A DNA stretch of 64,000 nt from Leptospira wolffii serovar Khorat str. Khorat-H2 (GTDB taxonomy: Bacteria > Spirochaetota > Leptospiria > Leptospirales > Leptospiraceae), in assembly GCF_000306115.2 (NCBI RefSeq), contig NZ_AKWX02000007.1, positions 124,001 through 188,000 of the forward strand. Reading direction: 5' to 3'. The number at the start of each line of letters is the position of its first letter. Within the stretch, counting starts at the first letter, position 1. Below are positions 14,516 through 23,447 of this stretch, piece after piece. The notes under the pieces are model-generated. The model did not search any database. It was not told the origin of the DNA and was given only the letters and a program-made list of their open reading frames with translations. Position numbers and translations under genes: made by a program.

Positions 14516-14912
14516 AAAGAAGATCGAGGAAAGTCCCGAATCCCCGTCTCCCAAAGGGGAGGATATCTCCAAAGAATGGGATCGGCTGGAAATCTATCTG
14601 CGAGGAATGGGCGTCTCCAGTAGTTTAGAAATTAATAATGTATTGTCCGGCGTTTTCGATAAGGCGGAAAAATCGGAAGAACCTTTATTCGAGGTTTTTA
14701 AACGTGAGGCCGGCGCGAAATTATCCAAGGATTGGGAGACGAATCTTCCTCCTATGGAGCCCGGTTCCATGGTTCCGCGTCCCATCGATTTCGGACCTCT
14801 CGCGGATTTGGCCTCTCCTTCCGCGGAGAAGCCGGAGCCTGTAGCTCTAATCCTCACGGCACTGTTCTGGGCTTCCGTATATATTTCTTTGGCGGTCTGG
14901 TATTTCTCGTGA
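14502..14912 (+). CDS. Small tail-anchored protein between opgG and opgH
   Basis: 136 residues starting with TTG at 14502 inside the end of opgG. The first 110 residues are hydrophilic and the last 23 or so form one hydrophobic helix (VALILTALFWASVYISLAVWYF), so the bulk probably faces the cytoplasm. Its stop overlaps the opgH start (GTGA at 14909-14912), implying translational coupling. By position it matches the opgI gene of the Rhodobacter sphaeroides opgGIH operon, but I cannot establish homology. Alternatively it supplies in trans the cytoplasmic N-terminal region found in E. coli OpgH, which is missing from the OpgH here. Confidence 0.75.
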   Translation: MSRTKKKIEESPESPSPKGEDISKEWDRLEIYLRGMGVSSSLEINNVLSGVFDKAEKSEEPLFEVFKREAGAKLSKDWETNLPPMEPGSMVPRPIDFGPLADLASPSAEKPEPVALILTALFWASVYISLAVWYFS

Positions 14913-17089
14913 GATCCGACGCATTTTCTCCTACCTTGCCCGGTTCCGAGGCGATACTGAAAGAAGCCTTCGATTCTCGCAAGTTCACTTACCGAAGACT
15001 CGGTTTCGTAGGTCTCTTGGGACTGATTTCCCTGTTCGGAATTTATTTAGAATATCGTTTTTTACTCATAAATGGGATCTCTCCCCTGGAGTGGGCGACT
15101 CTATTGCTATTCTCCCTACTATTTCCTTTATTGGCCTTCGGCGCCACGACGGCCATATTCGGAGTCGCGCAAAGAATAAGAGGAGGAGATCCCACGAGGA
15201 TTTCCAGGTTGATAAGAGAGCAGGAGACGGAGCCGAAGAATCTTCCTCCTACTGCAGTCGTCGTTCCGATCCACTGCGAGGACGTAGCCCGCGTTTCCGC
15301 CGGCTTGGAAGCCATGATGAAATCGGCGGATTCCGTGGGACTAGGAAAGAATTTGGACTTCTTCCTTCTTTCGGATACAACCGATCCGGATATATGGGTG
15401 CAGGAGGAAAAAGCTTTTTCCAGACTATCCACAAAACCGGAAACCAAGGGAAGGGTATATTATAGAAAACGTAGGATCAATCTGAACAAGAAATCGGGCA
15501 ATATCGCCGATTTCTGTAGGAGATGGGGAAGAAGATACAGATACATGATCGTTCTGGACGCCGACAGTCTTTTGACCGGAGAATGTATGCTGAATCTGAT
15601 CAAACTTATGGAAGCGGTGCCTAACGCGGGGATCATACAAACCGTTCCCAGGCTCGTGAGAGGAAAGAGCCTATTCCAGAGATTGGCACAATTCGGAACC
15701 TGGATGGGAAATCCCATTTTCGGCGCGGGATCTTATTATTGGCAGGTATTCTCCGGACCTTTCTGGGGGCATAACGCGATCGTGAGATTGCAACCGTTTA
15801 TGGAACATTGCGGTCTACCCGGTTTGCCGGGAGAAGGAGCCATAGGAGGAAAAATTCTTTCCCACGATACCATAGAGGCCGCCTTAATCCGTAAGGCGGG
15901 TTATACGGTATGGTTCGCCTACGATCTGGAAGGTTCCTACGAGGAATGTCCCCCCAATCTACTGGAAAGCCTGAAGAGGGACAATCGTTGGTGCCAGGGA
16001 AATCTACAGCATTTCTGGTTCTTATTCGTAGGAGGACTTAGGATCTCCAGCCGCATCCATATTCTTCTCGGAATATTATCCTACGCCAGTTCTCCTTTGT
16101 GGGCGCTGATGCTTCTTGCCACAAGTTTTACCGTGATGGCGGATACGGATTATTTCAGATTAGCATCCGTTCCGGAAGAATGGGCCAAGTTTCAGGAAGG
16201 TCTTTACCTTCCTATATTCTACGGCCTCCAAATCTACACCATTCTGATACTCTTTCTTCCCAGAATATTATCTTTTTTTGATGGTCTGTTGTTTAGGAGG
16301 AAGGAAAGCGGTATCGGGTTCTTTAGGTATACTCTATCCTTCCTGGCCGAATTCTTCCAGTCCGTAATTTTGGCTCCGGCGTATATGGTGCAGTACAGCC
16401 GGTTTCTATGGATGACATTCTGGAATCGTAAAATAGAATGGGGAGCGCAGAATCGTGACGCCGAGAGCGGAATCGATAGGATGAGTGCTGCGAGAGCGCT
16501 TTTGCCTCAGGCGTTTTACGGTACCGGTATCTCCGTTTGGTTATTCGTATATTATCCCGTTTTATTCTATTGGCTTCTTCCTATCACCTTGGGATGGTTG
16601 CTTTCCTATTTTTGGTCGATATGGACCGCTTCTTCGGAGCAAGGAAATATTTGGAAGAAGGCGGGGCTCCTTCTGGTTCCGGAAGAAACGATGCGTAATC
16701 CGATACTAACGGATACCGAGGTCCTGGAGAAAGAATACTCCGCGTTTTTGGGAGATATGGGAGAGGGGAAAGGAATTTTTCTATCCATCGCGGATCCTTT
16801 ATTACACAGATTTCATACTTCTCGTTTGAGAGCTAGAAAGAAGGAATCCCAAGCCAGGATCAAGTATATGGACGGACTAATCGATTCTTGGAAAGAAAAC
16901 GGTCCGCAGTCCTTGGATCGAAAGGAGTTGTTAAGACTTCTCTGGGATAAGAGAAGTCTGATCGATCTGCATAATTGGTTCTGGGAGGCGGATTTGGACG
17001 GCACCCATCCTTGGTGGAAGGATATGTTTCTGGAATACCAAACGAATATCCGAACGGAACAAATCAGCAGTTGGTTCACAAAAGGGTAA
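14909..17089 (+). CDS. opgH: Glucosyltransferase H for osmoregulated periplasmic glucans
   Basis: 726 residues from a GTG at 14909 that overlaps the previous stop; the frame extends further upstream, but that part is a shadow of the preceding gene. It is a membrane GT2 enzyme that polymerises glucose from UDP-glucose and exports the chain. Two TM helices (about 30-85) precede the catalytic domain with VVPIHCEDVARV, IVLDADSLL, SHDTIEAALIRKAG and the KRDNRWCQGN acceptor motif, all close to E. coli OpgH. Further TM helices follow (about 380-580). E. coli OpgH has roughly 140 extra N-terminal residues that this protein lacks. Confidence 0.95.
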   Translation: MRSDAFSPTLPGSEAILKEAFDSRKFTYRRLGFVGLLGLISLFGIYLEYRFLLINGISPLEWATLLLFSLLFPLLAFGATTAIFGVAQRIRGGDPTRISRLIREQETEPKNLPPTAVVVPIHCEDVARVSAGLEAMMKSADSVGLGKNLDFFLLSDTTDPDIWVQEEKAFSRLSTKPETKGRVYYRKRRINLNKKSGNIADFCRRWGRRYRYMIVLDADSLLTGECMLNLIKLMEAVPNAGIIQTVPRLVRGKSLFQRLAQFGTWMGNPIFGAGSYYWQVFSGPFWGHNAIVRLQPFMEHCGLPGLPGEGAIGGKILSHDTIEAALIRKAGYTVWFAYDLEGSYEECPPNLLESLKRDNRWCQGNLQHFWFLFVGGLRISSRIHILLGILSYASSPLWALMLLATSFTVMADTDYFRLASVPEEWAKFQEGLYLPIFYGLQIYTILILFLPRILSFFDGLLFRRKESGIGFFRYTLSFLAEFFQSVILAPAYMVQYSRFLWMTFWNRKIEWGAQNRDAESGIDRMSAARALLPQAFYGTGISVWLFVYYPVLFYWLLPITLGWLLSYFWSIWTASSEQGNIWKKAGLLLVPEETMRNPILTDTEVLEKEYSAFLGDMGEGKGIFLSIADPLLHRFHTSRLRARKKESQARIKYMDGLIDSWKENGPQSLDRKELLRLLWDKRSLIDLHNWFWEADLDGTHPWWKDMFLEYQTNIRTEQISSWFTKG

Positions 17090-17118
17090 ATTTCTATTTT
17101 GCCGAGATTTGCCGGTCT

Positions 17119-17145
17119 TATTTAGTTGCCTAAGTCAACTAAATA
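17119..17145. promoter_or_regulatory. Palindromic operator before the MarR-GNAT gene
   Basis: A perfect inverted repeat with 10-bp arms (TATTTAGTTG and CAACTAAATA) and a 7-bp spacer lies 15 nt before the ATG of the adjacent MarR-type regulator. Its position over the likely promoter (TTGCCT, then TGTAAT or TAATAT) suggests autoregulation, typical of MarR proteins, which bind AT-rich palindromes as dimers. Confidence 0.65.
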
Positions 17146-17160
17146 GTGTAATATTTTGGC

Positions 17161-18075
17161 ATGTCCGAAAAATCCAAACAGGTCTACATAAACGGAATCC
17201 GCGAGTTCAACCGTTATTATACGAACGTTCTCGGTCTTTTGGATAAGAAGTTTCTCGATAGTGACTACTCTATTACGGAGGCCAGATTATTATTCGAGAT
17301 AGGAAATTCTTCGGGAATCACTGCTAGCGATTTAGCGAAGTTATTGAATATAGATAAAGGGTATTTGAGTAGGATACTGCATCAGTTCGAGAAAAAAGGA
17401 TTCATAGTTAGAAGCAAGAATTCCCAGGACACTCGGATTCTGAATTTAAAATTGAGTCCCAAAGGAAATCGCGTCTTTAAAGAATTGAATATCGCCTCCA
17501 ATAAGAGAGTGGGCGGGCTTATAGAGAACTTCTCCCCGGAGGAAGGAACGGAGTTACTTTCGTCAATGTCGAGCATTCGAAGAACTTTGGAACGGAGAGA
17601 GAAGAAATTCCTCGTCCGAGAAAGAAAGCCGGGTGATCTAGGATTTATCGTGTATAGGCATGCGGTTCTTTATGAGAGAGAATACGGATTCAATTCTTCT
17701 TTTGAAGAATACGTAATACTCGGGATGGCGGATTATTTAAAAAGTGATTCCGGCCACGGTAAGGTCTGGGTGGCCGAGTCCGAAGGAAAGATAATCGGAG
17801 CCGTTGCGATCGTAGATTCGGGGGATAGGAATTCTCAGCTACGCTGGTTTTATACGGAACCGAGCCATAGAAATCTAGGAATCGGACGTAAATTATTGGA
17901 TAAAGCGATCGAATACGGTCGTAAACGATTCTCAAAGATATCTCTCTGGACATTAAGCAATTTGCCCGCCGCTCGGAATTTATACAAACGGAGCGGCTTC
18001 GTGCTTGTTGAGTCCAAGCCGAATCGGCAATGGAAAGCAGGCTTAACGGAGGAGAGGTGGGAACTTATTTTTTAA
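17161..18075 (+). CDS. MarR-family regulator fused to GNAT acetyltransferase
   Basis: 304 residues, two domains. Residues 1-145 form a MarR winged helix (ITASDLAKLLNIDKGYLSRIL as recognition region, then a wing around SKNSQDTRILNLKLSPKG). Residues 155-304 form a GNAT domain with the acetyl-CoA loop HRNLGIGRKLL and a late NLYKRSGFVLVE. MarR-GNAT fusions are a known architecture; the substrate is unknown. A palindromic operator sits just upstream. It ends 6 bp from the convergent cfa gene. Confidence 0.9.
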   Translation: MSEKSKQVYINGIREFNRYYTNVLGLLDKKFLDSDYSITEARLLFEIGNSSGITASDLAKLLNIDKGYLSRILHQFEKKGFIVRSKNSQDTRILNLKLSPKGNRVFKELNIASNKRVGGLIENFSPEEGTELLSSMSSIRRTLERREKKFLVRERKPGDLGFIVYRHAVLYEREYGFNSSFEEYVILGMADYLKSDSGHGKVWVAESEGKIIGAVAIVDSGDRNSQLRWFYTEPSHRNLGIGRKLLDKAIEYGRKRFSKISLWTLSNLPAARNLYKRSGFVLVESKPNRQWKAGLTEERWELIF

Positions 18076-18081
18076 GAGTTT

Positions 18082-19197
18082 CTAACGCACCGCTTCGTAA
18101 ACTTCTTCTTTTCCTCCCTTGGAAAATACGAATTGCCATAGCTGGATTTTACGCGAACGAAAAGCACCTGCGCAACTGAGCAGATAGAATTTCCACATTC
18201 GATGGAATCTTTCTCCATATTTTTTCTGGATATTCTCCCAACCCGCCTCGAAATTCCTATACCAAGCCATTAAGGTCTTATCGTAATCGGGACCGAAATT
18301 ATGTAAGTCCTCCAAAACGAAAAGACTCTCCGCGGACTTGGTGATCTGTGCTGCGGAAGGCAGATGAGAATTCGGAAATATGTATTTTTCGATCCAAGGG
18401 TCCGTAAAGGTACTGGATTCGTTCGAGCCTATCGTATGGATTAGGACCAGACCTTTTCCTTCGATACATCGATCGATGATGTTCATATAGGTTTTGTAAT
18501 TCTTATACCCGACATGCTCCATTTGTCCGACCGAGACGACTGCGTCGAATCGTTCGTTCACGTCTCTGTAATCGGAAAAGCGATATTCTATATTCAAGCC
18601 CTTGGATTTTTCCCGAGCGAGTTCCAATTGTTCCTTAGATACGCTGATGCCGGTCACTTCCGCACCGTAATTTTTGACTGCGTATCTTGCTAAACCGCCC
18701 CAACCGCAACCTATGTCCAATATTCTCATGCCTGGCTGCAATTTCAGCTTTCTGCATATGAGATCCAATTTTTTTTCCTGAGCTGTATCCAGGTCTTCGG
18801 CTTCCTTCCAATAAGCACAGGAATAGATCATTTCTTTGTCCAACATGATTTCGAATAGATCGTTGCCTAAATCGTAATGCTTTTCTCCCACTACGAAGGC
18901 CCTTTTTTTGGATTGTCGATTTAGAATCAAAGCCTGCAGGTAAAGAGAAATATTGCCCCATACTCTCGCGGCGTTTTGTATACCGTTTCCGAGCAGTCTA
19001 TACACTGTCTCGTCGAAATGTTCGCACTCGAACCATCCGTCCATATAGGCTTCGCCTAAACCTAAAGAGCCGTCGCTGAGAATCTTACCGTATAGTCTAT
19101 CGTCTTTTACTTGGATATCCCAATCGGAGTTTCCTCCGAAGCTGACTCCAGCTTTCTCGAATAAGCTTTCCACCTTATCGCGAATCTTATCCCTCAT
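18082..19197 (-). CDS. cfa: Cyclopropane-fatty-acyl-phospholipid synthase
   Basis: 371 residues from the ATG at 19197, preceded by GGGAGGA; an upstream in-frame extension to 19323 has no family similarity and is not used. The enzyme transfers a methylene from S-adenosylmethionine to double bonds of membrane phospholipid acyl chains. Visible features match E. coli Cfa throughout: GSLGLGEAYMDGW, HYDLGNDLF, the SAM loop LDIGCGWGGLARYA, VSVGQMEHVG, LIHTIGS and DKTLMAWYRNFEAGW. It is the last gene of a minus-strand series of methyltransferase and glycosyltransferase genes, 131 nt from the previous one. Confidence 0.97.
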   Translation of the reverse strand: MRDKIRDKVESLFEKAGVSFGGNSDWDIQVKDDRLYGKILSDGSLGLGEAYMDGWFECEHFDETVYRLLGNGIQNAARVWGNISLYLQALILNRQSKKRAFVVGEKHYDLGNDLFEIMLDKEMIYSCAYWKEAEDLDTAQEKKLDLICRKLKLQPGMRILDIGCGWGGLARYAVKNYGAEVTGISVSKEQLELAREKSKGLNIEYRFSDYRDVNERFDAVVSVGQMEHVGYKNYKTYMNIIDRCIEGKGLVLIHTIGSNESSTFTDPWIEKYIFPNSHLPSAAQITKSAESLFVLEDLHNFGPDYDKTLMAWYRNFEAGWENIQKKYGERFHRMWKFYLLSCAGAFRSRKIQLWQFVFSKGGKEEVYEAVR

Positions 19198-19328
19198 ACA
19201 TTCCTCCCGAGATCCAACGATCGAACTCGAAGAAAATACAGGATTTTCAAGGATCTGGAAAGTAAAATCCGGATGTAGGAAGAAGAAAACGACGGTTAGG
19301 CGGAATCCTTTCGGTATCCGCAACGGCT

Positions 19329-20444
19329 TTAGGAGAAAATAGACTCCAGTCTTGTCAGGATATCCATAACCCCATCCCTAGATAAACGATCGTCCGTTTG
19401 GGGAAGTTTATCTAGAGCGGTTCTCGACGCTTTCTCCCATTTAAATGCGTATAACTCATCTTGGGAAAGATAACAAGATCTGAATTTACTCCTCAATTCT
19501 CCTACAAGATATTCGTATTCGGGGAAATTTCCTCTGTCTGTGTAAAGAATAGGAGTTCCAGCGTAATAGGCTTCGCTTAGGATCCCGTATCCCGGCTTTG
19601 TTAAGACATAATCACAGGCCCGGAGTAGGTCCGGATAATGGCAGTTGCCTACATTCAGGATTCCTAAAGAATATTCCGAAGGAACTTTCCATTCCAGACC
19701 TCCGACTACGATTCTCTTTCCTTGAGGATTCCAGGATTTCCAATCGAATCCGGAAGAATCGATACCGTAGGCCCCGAAGGAGAATAGATAGTATTCTACT
19801 CCGTCTTCCATTCCGAAATAACGGCGAGCCTCGTCTTTGGAAAGATTCGGTCTTCTTCCTATGAGACCGATATCCTTCGTATTCGGAATCGATGTGACCG
19901 GGCAGGAGAGAGGAAGAATGAAACCGAAATCGCAAAGAGAATATTCCTTTTTCATCTCCGTTTCGAAGGTTTGGAATATATCGTTTTCATAATGAGAATA
20001 GATAAAATCCCAAGTGAAGCTCCCCAAGAAGAAAGAAGGGATCTTGAATCGATCCGAAAGGACGAAGGGTAAGGACCCGGAATCGGAGAATAAAAGATTC
20101 GGTAGGTTCTTTCGGATTTCCTCTTTTTCCGTTTCCAAGAATCGATCCCTGTTGTTTCGAAAGGTCTTGATGGATAGAGCTGTGGCTTCCAAATCCATTC
20201 CCAGGGAATCCTTTTGCACGATTCCCACATCGGGAGAACCTTTTCTAAATTTAACCCGATCTTTGATCTTTCCCCAGACGGAATTCGGATCCAAGGTACG
20301 GGTAAATTCTTCGGCGCGTTCCGAAACGATAGTCGCCGACCAATCCTCTTTTTTTGCAAGAATGCGGGAGACGGTTTCCATGGACCGACTTACATGCCCG
20401 AATCCGTGGCCGCTGATATAAAAGAGCAGATTTACCCGGGACAT
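19329..20444 (-). CDS. GT-B fold glycosyltransferase-like protein
   Basis: 371 residues. The N-terminus ISGHGFGHVSRSM is the Gly/His loop of GT28-like (MurG-type) and UDP-GlcNAc-transferase-like proteins. The C-terminal half has CDYVLTKPGYGILSEAYYAG followed by TDRGNFPEYEYL, the usual nucleotide-sugar pocket of GT-B enzymes. There is no membrane segment. Related sequences also form the N-terminal half of L-arabinokinase-like proteins. Donor and acceptor are unknown. It lies 3 nt after the TrmH-family gene, so it belongs to the same operon. Confidence 0.75.
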   Translation of the reverse strand: MSRVNLLFYISGHGFGHVSRSMETVSRILAKKEDWSATIVSERAEEFTRTLDPNSVWGKIKDRVKFRKGSPDVGIVQKDSLGMDLEATALSIKTFRNNRDRFLETEKEEIRKNLPNLLFSDSGSLPFVLSDRFKIPSFFLGSFTWDFIYSHYENDIFQTFETEMKKEYSLCDFGFILPLSCPVTSIPNTKDIGLIGRRPNLSKDEARRYFGMEDGVEYYLFSFGAYGIDSSGFDWKSWNPQGKRIVVGGLEWKVPSEYSLGILNVGNCHYPDLLRACDYVLTKPGYGILSEAYYAGTPILYTDRGNFPEYEYLVGELRSKFRSCYLSQDELYAFKWEKASRTALDKLPQTDDRLSRDGVMDILTRLESIFS

Positions 20445-20447
20445 TTC

Positions 20448-21248
20448 TTAACGATTTTGTCTGAGGACTTCGTACATTAGGATACCGGCGGACATCGCCA
20501 GATTCAGGCTGTCCGCGACCCCTTTCATAGGCAAGGAAACGTATTCGTCGCTTTGGGTTCGGACGAAATGGCTAAGGCCGTACTGCTCGCTTCCGAACAC
20601 TAAGGCGGTCTTTCCCTTTAGGTTTCCGTCCCAATACAAGGATTTAGCTTCGGGAGTCACCGCTACCGTTCTGTATCCTTGGTTCTTGAATAGAGGATAT
20701 AATTCCTGAATTTCTCCCTGGTAAACGTTCAATGTGAATAAGGTTCCGGTGGAAGAGCGTATAACGTTAGGGTTCAGCAGATCCAATCTAGGGTCTGCGA
20801 CGAATACGTTATGAAAGCCCGCTCCTTCGGCGGTGCGGAGGATGGTACCAAGATTTCCGGGTTTCTCGACTCCTTCTATCACGAGAAGGGGAGCTCCGTT
20901 CAGCTTCAGATTGACAGGTACCTGAAAGTCGGGAAATTTAGCGGTTGCAATAAGGCCGTCCGGTCGATCCCTGTAAGAGATTTTTTCGAAAATCGATTTA
21001 GGAACCCGGATGATTTTTGCGTTTAAGGATCTGACGAGTTCGTCCTCGTTTTCCCCCAGATAGCAGTCGGGGGAAGTAAGAACGAATTCGAATCGAATTC
21101 TATCCGAGGCCTTGGCTCTTGAAATTTCGCGGTAGCCTTCTATGAAGAAGTTTCCGGATTTCTCCCGGTTCTTCTTTTCCTTTAGGCCGGAGATATACTT
21201 CAGCTTCTCGTTGGAAAAACTGGTAATTTCCAGAATCTCGTTCTTCAA
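20448..21248 (-). CDS. TrmH/SpoU-family RNA 2'-O-methyltransferase
   Basis: 266 residues starting with TTG at 21248, overlapping the previous stop (TTGA). The first 95 or so residues form the substrate-binding domain (FFIEGYREISRAKAS), and the rest is the SPOUT knot: VIEGVEKPGNLGTILRTAEG (motif 1), LVFGSEQYGLS (motif 2) and SLPMKGVADSLNLAMSAGI (motif 3). Such enzymes methylate ribose 2'-OH in rRNA or tRNA with SAM. The target is not readable; an RlmB- or TsnR-like 23S rRNA role is possible. Confidence 0.92.
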   Translation of the reverse strand: MKNEILEITSFSNEKLKYISGLKEKKNREKSGNFFIEGYREISRAKASDRIRFEFVLTSPDCYLGENEDELVRSLNAKIIRVPKSIFEKISYRDRPDGLIATAKFPDFQVPVNLKLNGAPLLVIEGVEKPGNLGTILRTAEGAGFHNVFVADPRLDLLNPNVIRSSTGTLFTLNVYQGEIQELYPLFKNQGYRTVAVTPEAKSLYWDGNLKGKTALVFGSEQYGLSHFVRTQSDEYVSLPMKGVADSLNLAMSAGILMYEVLRQNR

Positions 21249-22117
21249 AGTTGTAACCTATCGGAATAAAAAATACAGTTGGAACCTGCGGGATGAATTC
21301 TCCCGGAAGACTCGGGGATCGTCAATTCTTCCGTCAGATATTTTCCGGACGTCTTGATCCTTCCTTCCAAAATTCTTCGGAGTGCGAGAGGGCTGAAGCC
21401 CGCCGAATGGCAGGTGAGAAATACGAATTCTGGTTTGGAATCGCATAGCTTCATGAGTAGATCCATCATTTCCGGGAGGTCTTTTTCTATTTTAAAGACT
21501 TCTCCGCTGGCTCCCCGCCCGAATGTGGGAGGATCCAGAATAAATCCCGCATAACGTTTGTTTCTTCGAATCTCACGATTCAGGAATTTTAATACGTCTT
21601 CCACGATCCAGCGAACTTTTTTGTCGGCGAGCCCGGAAACTTGCGCGTTCTCTCTGGCCCATTCTACCATTCCTTTGGAAGCGTCCAAATGACAGGCATC
21701 CATTCCTCCGGCTAATACGGATAAGGTGGAAAGTCCGGAATATGCGAAAAGATTCAACACTTCTCCTTGTCCGGCTAATTGGGAGGATACGTTTCTGATT
21801 CTCTCCCAGTTAGCTAATTGCTCCGCGAAAATACCCAGGTGCCCGAAAGGAGTGAAACGGATCTTGACAGTGAGAGACGCCACTTGGATGAGAAACTCGT
21901 CTTCCGGATCGGGTCTAGACGGTCCTTTCCAACTCCAATTTCCACCGCCTTTATCGCTGCGATGGTATTCTCCGTCGGGATCCTTCCATAAGGAAGCTTG
22001 GGTGGGAGGCCAGGCGGCTACAGGAGAAGGGCGGACGATTTTATAGGGACCGACCTGTTCCAATTTTTTGAAATTTCCGGAGTCGATGAGTTGGTATGTA
22101 TTTTTGGTTGAGTTCAT
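21245..22117 (-). CDS. Class I SAM-dependent methyltransferase, rRNA-MTase-like
   Basis: About 290 residues from an ATG at 22117; a TTG at 22156 would add 13 residues, but related proteins begin close to YQLIDSGNFKKLEQ, so the ATG is preferred. The fold has LNLFAYSGLSTLSVLAGG (SAM loop), HLDASKGMVEWARENA, and the catalytic-region FILDPPTFGRGASGEV, typical of the RlmI/RlmL-like m5C or m2G clade. It has no PUA domain. It overlaps the downstream TrmH-family gene by 4 nt and follows the RlmI-like gene, so three RNA-type methyltransferases stand in tandem. Confidence 0.85.
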   Translation of the reverse strand: MNSTKNTYQLIDSGNFKKLEQVGPYKIVRPSPVAAWPPTQASLWKDPDGEYHRSDKGGGNWSWKGPSRPDPEDEFLIQVASLTVKIRFTPFGHLGIFAEQLANWERIRNVSSQLAGQGEVLNLFAYSGLSTLSVLAGGMDACHLDASKGMVEWARENAQVSGLADKKVRWIVEDVLKFLNREIRRNKRYAGFILDPPTFGRGASGEVFKIEKDLPEMMDLLMKLCDSKPEFVFLTCHSAGFSPLALRRILEGRIKTSGKYLTEELTIPESSGRIHPAGSNCIFYSDRLQL

Positions 22118-22168
22118 TCTAAGCGCCGAAGCTCGGATGTTTCCGTCCGATATCAATCTCCGAGGAGA

Positions 22169-23440
22169 TTATTTTGCAGGACTTTCTATTTTCCTTATAT
22201 TATGGTAGATATGGACTTTAAAGTATTTTCCTTCCGGGAATTCCTTTCTGACGGGATGGTCCGGTTCCGGATCCAAACGCTTCCATTCTCCTAAATTCCA
22301 TCCTTGGGCCCTTAGGGTTTCTCGGCCAATCTTTTCAAATTCGGACTCTCGGATTCTTCCGGAGCAGGAGAGAAGAATAAGATCTCCTCCCGGTTCCAAA
22401 TGCTCCAAGGCTTTCGAAATCAGGCTTCGATAGGCCTTTTTCGCGGAAGGGAGGGACGCTTGATTCGGGGCCAGATTGGGAGGATCCAAAACTATACACC
22501 CGTATTTTCCGCTTTCTAAAAATTCCCAGTCACGGAATAGGTCGGCTCTTACCAGATGATGTTTGCCTAAGACTTGGATCTTATTCTTCTCATCGAACGA
22601 GGCGGGTGATTCCGATAAGAAGGAAGCGAATTCTTCCAGAGCTTCCTTACCTCCATCCACGGATGTGACCGATTTTGCTTTCGAATATTCCAGGCAAACG
22701 GAAGTCAGGCCGGTATGGGAGAATAAGTGCAGGCATTCCCGATTTTCAAATAATTTAGGATTTTCTAAAATATACCTTCTTAGATTTCTAACGTCCAAGA
22801 AGAATCCTCCTTTCTGTCCGGGGAGTCTCGTTTTCCATTCCAAACCGAGTAACCGTATTTTTTCGAAGTAAGGGAGTTCTCTTTTTCCTCTTAAAAAACG
22901 GGTGGGAGACGCTTCCTCCTTGCCTCTTCTTTCCGGCGAAAGACTAAGAATATGTTTCGGGACCGGCTCTCCCGCGGAAGGAGCGATTTTATATGCGATT
23001 CCCTGGACCAAGCGGGAGAAGGCTTTCAAGGATCGGGAATAAGTTTGCACCACCCAGGTATCTCCGTAGCGATCCAAGGTGATTCCCGGAAGAAAATCGT
23101 TTTCTCCGTGAAGAATTCTATACGCATTCGTTTCGGATCTAAGCGGTTTACGAAGTTCTAATGCTTTTCGGACGGTCTCTTCCAATCTTTCCAAGGAAAA
23201 GAATTCTCCGATTTGGACGATTCTGATTCCTATCGGACCGGAGGAGGAAAAAATTCCGAAGCCTAAAGTCTCGTTTTTTCCGGATACGAGACGCATCCAA
23301 TCTCCATCTCGGAAAGCGGAGACGGCTGTGGAAAGATTGCCGGTCAGAATCCAAGGATGGCCGGATTTCAGAACCGCTTCGGAGGTCTTATTGAGTTGGT
23401 ATCTTCGGAAGCGGTCCCGTTTTTTCAGAGAAGTAGCTCT
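22169..23440 (-). CDS. RlmI-like rRNA methyltransferase with PUA domain; start codon uncertain
   Basis: The first ATG of the frame (23296) would give 375 residues but would remove the N-terminal PUA region. The same frame is open upstream to a stop at 23456-23458 and encodes TSEAVLKSGHPWILTGNLS, the PUA hallmark found at the start of E. coli RlmI. No ATG, GTG or TTG lies between that stop and 23296; only ATA or CTG codons are available, so the true start is unresolved and the end given here is approximate. The catalytic domain has LHLFSHTGLTSVCLEYS and IVLDPPNLAPNQ and a late LSCSGRI. It should methylate a cytosine of 23S rRNA, if orthologous to RlmI. Confidence 0.8.
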   Translation of the reverse strand, partial: RATSLKKRDRFRRYQLNKTSEAVLKSGHPWILTGNLSTAVSAFRDGDWMRLVSGKNETLGFGIFSSSGPIGIRIVQIGEFFSLERLEETVRKALELRKPLRSETNAYRILHGENDFLPGITLDRYGDTWVVQTYSRSLKAFSRLVQGIAYKIAPSAGEPVPKHILSLSPERRGKEEASPTRFLRGKRELPYFEKIRLLGLEWKTRLPGQKGGFFLDVRNLRRYILENPKLFENRECLHLFSHTGLTSVCLEYSKAKSVTSVDGGKEALEEFASFLSESPASFDEKNKIQVLGKHHLVRADLFRDWEFLESGKYGCIVLDPPNLAPNQASLPSAKKAYRSLISKALEHLEPGGDLILLSCSGRIRESEFEKIGRETLRAQGWNLGEWKRLDPEPDHPVRKEFPEGKYFKVHIYHNIRKIESPAK

Positions 23441-23447
23441 TATTAGT

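Noticed and set aside
14732..14908. Upstream extension of opgH by 59 codons
   Set aside because: It is the shadow of the preceding small ORF in another frame; the GTG at 14909 overlapping that ORF's stop is a far better start.
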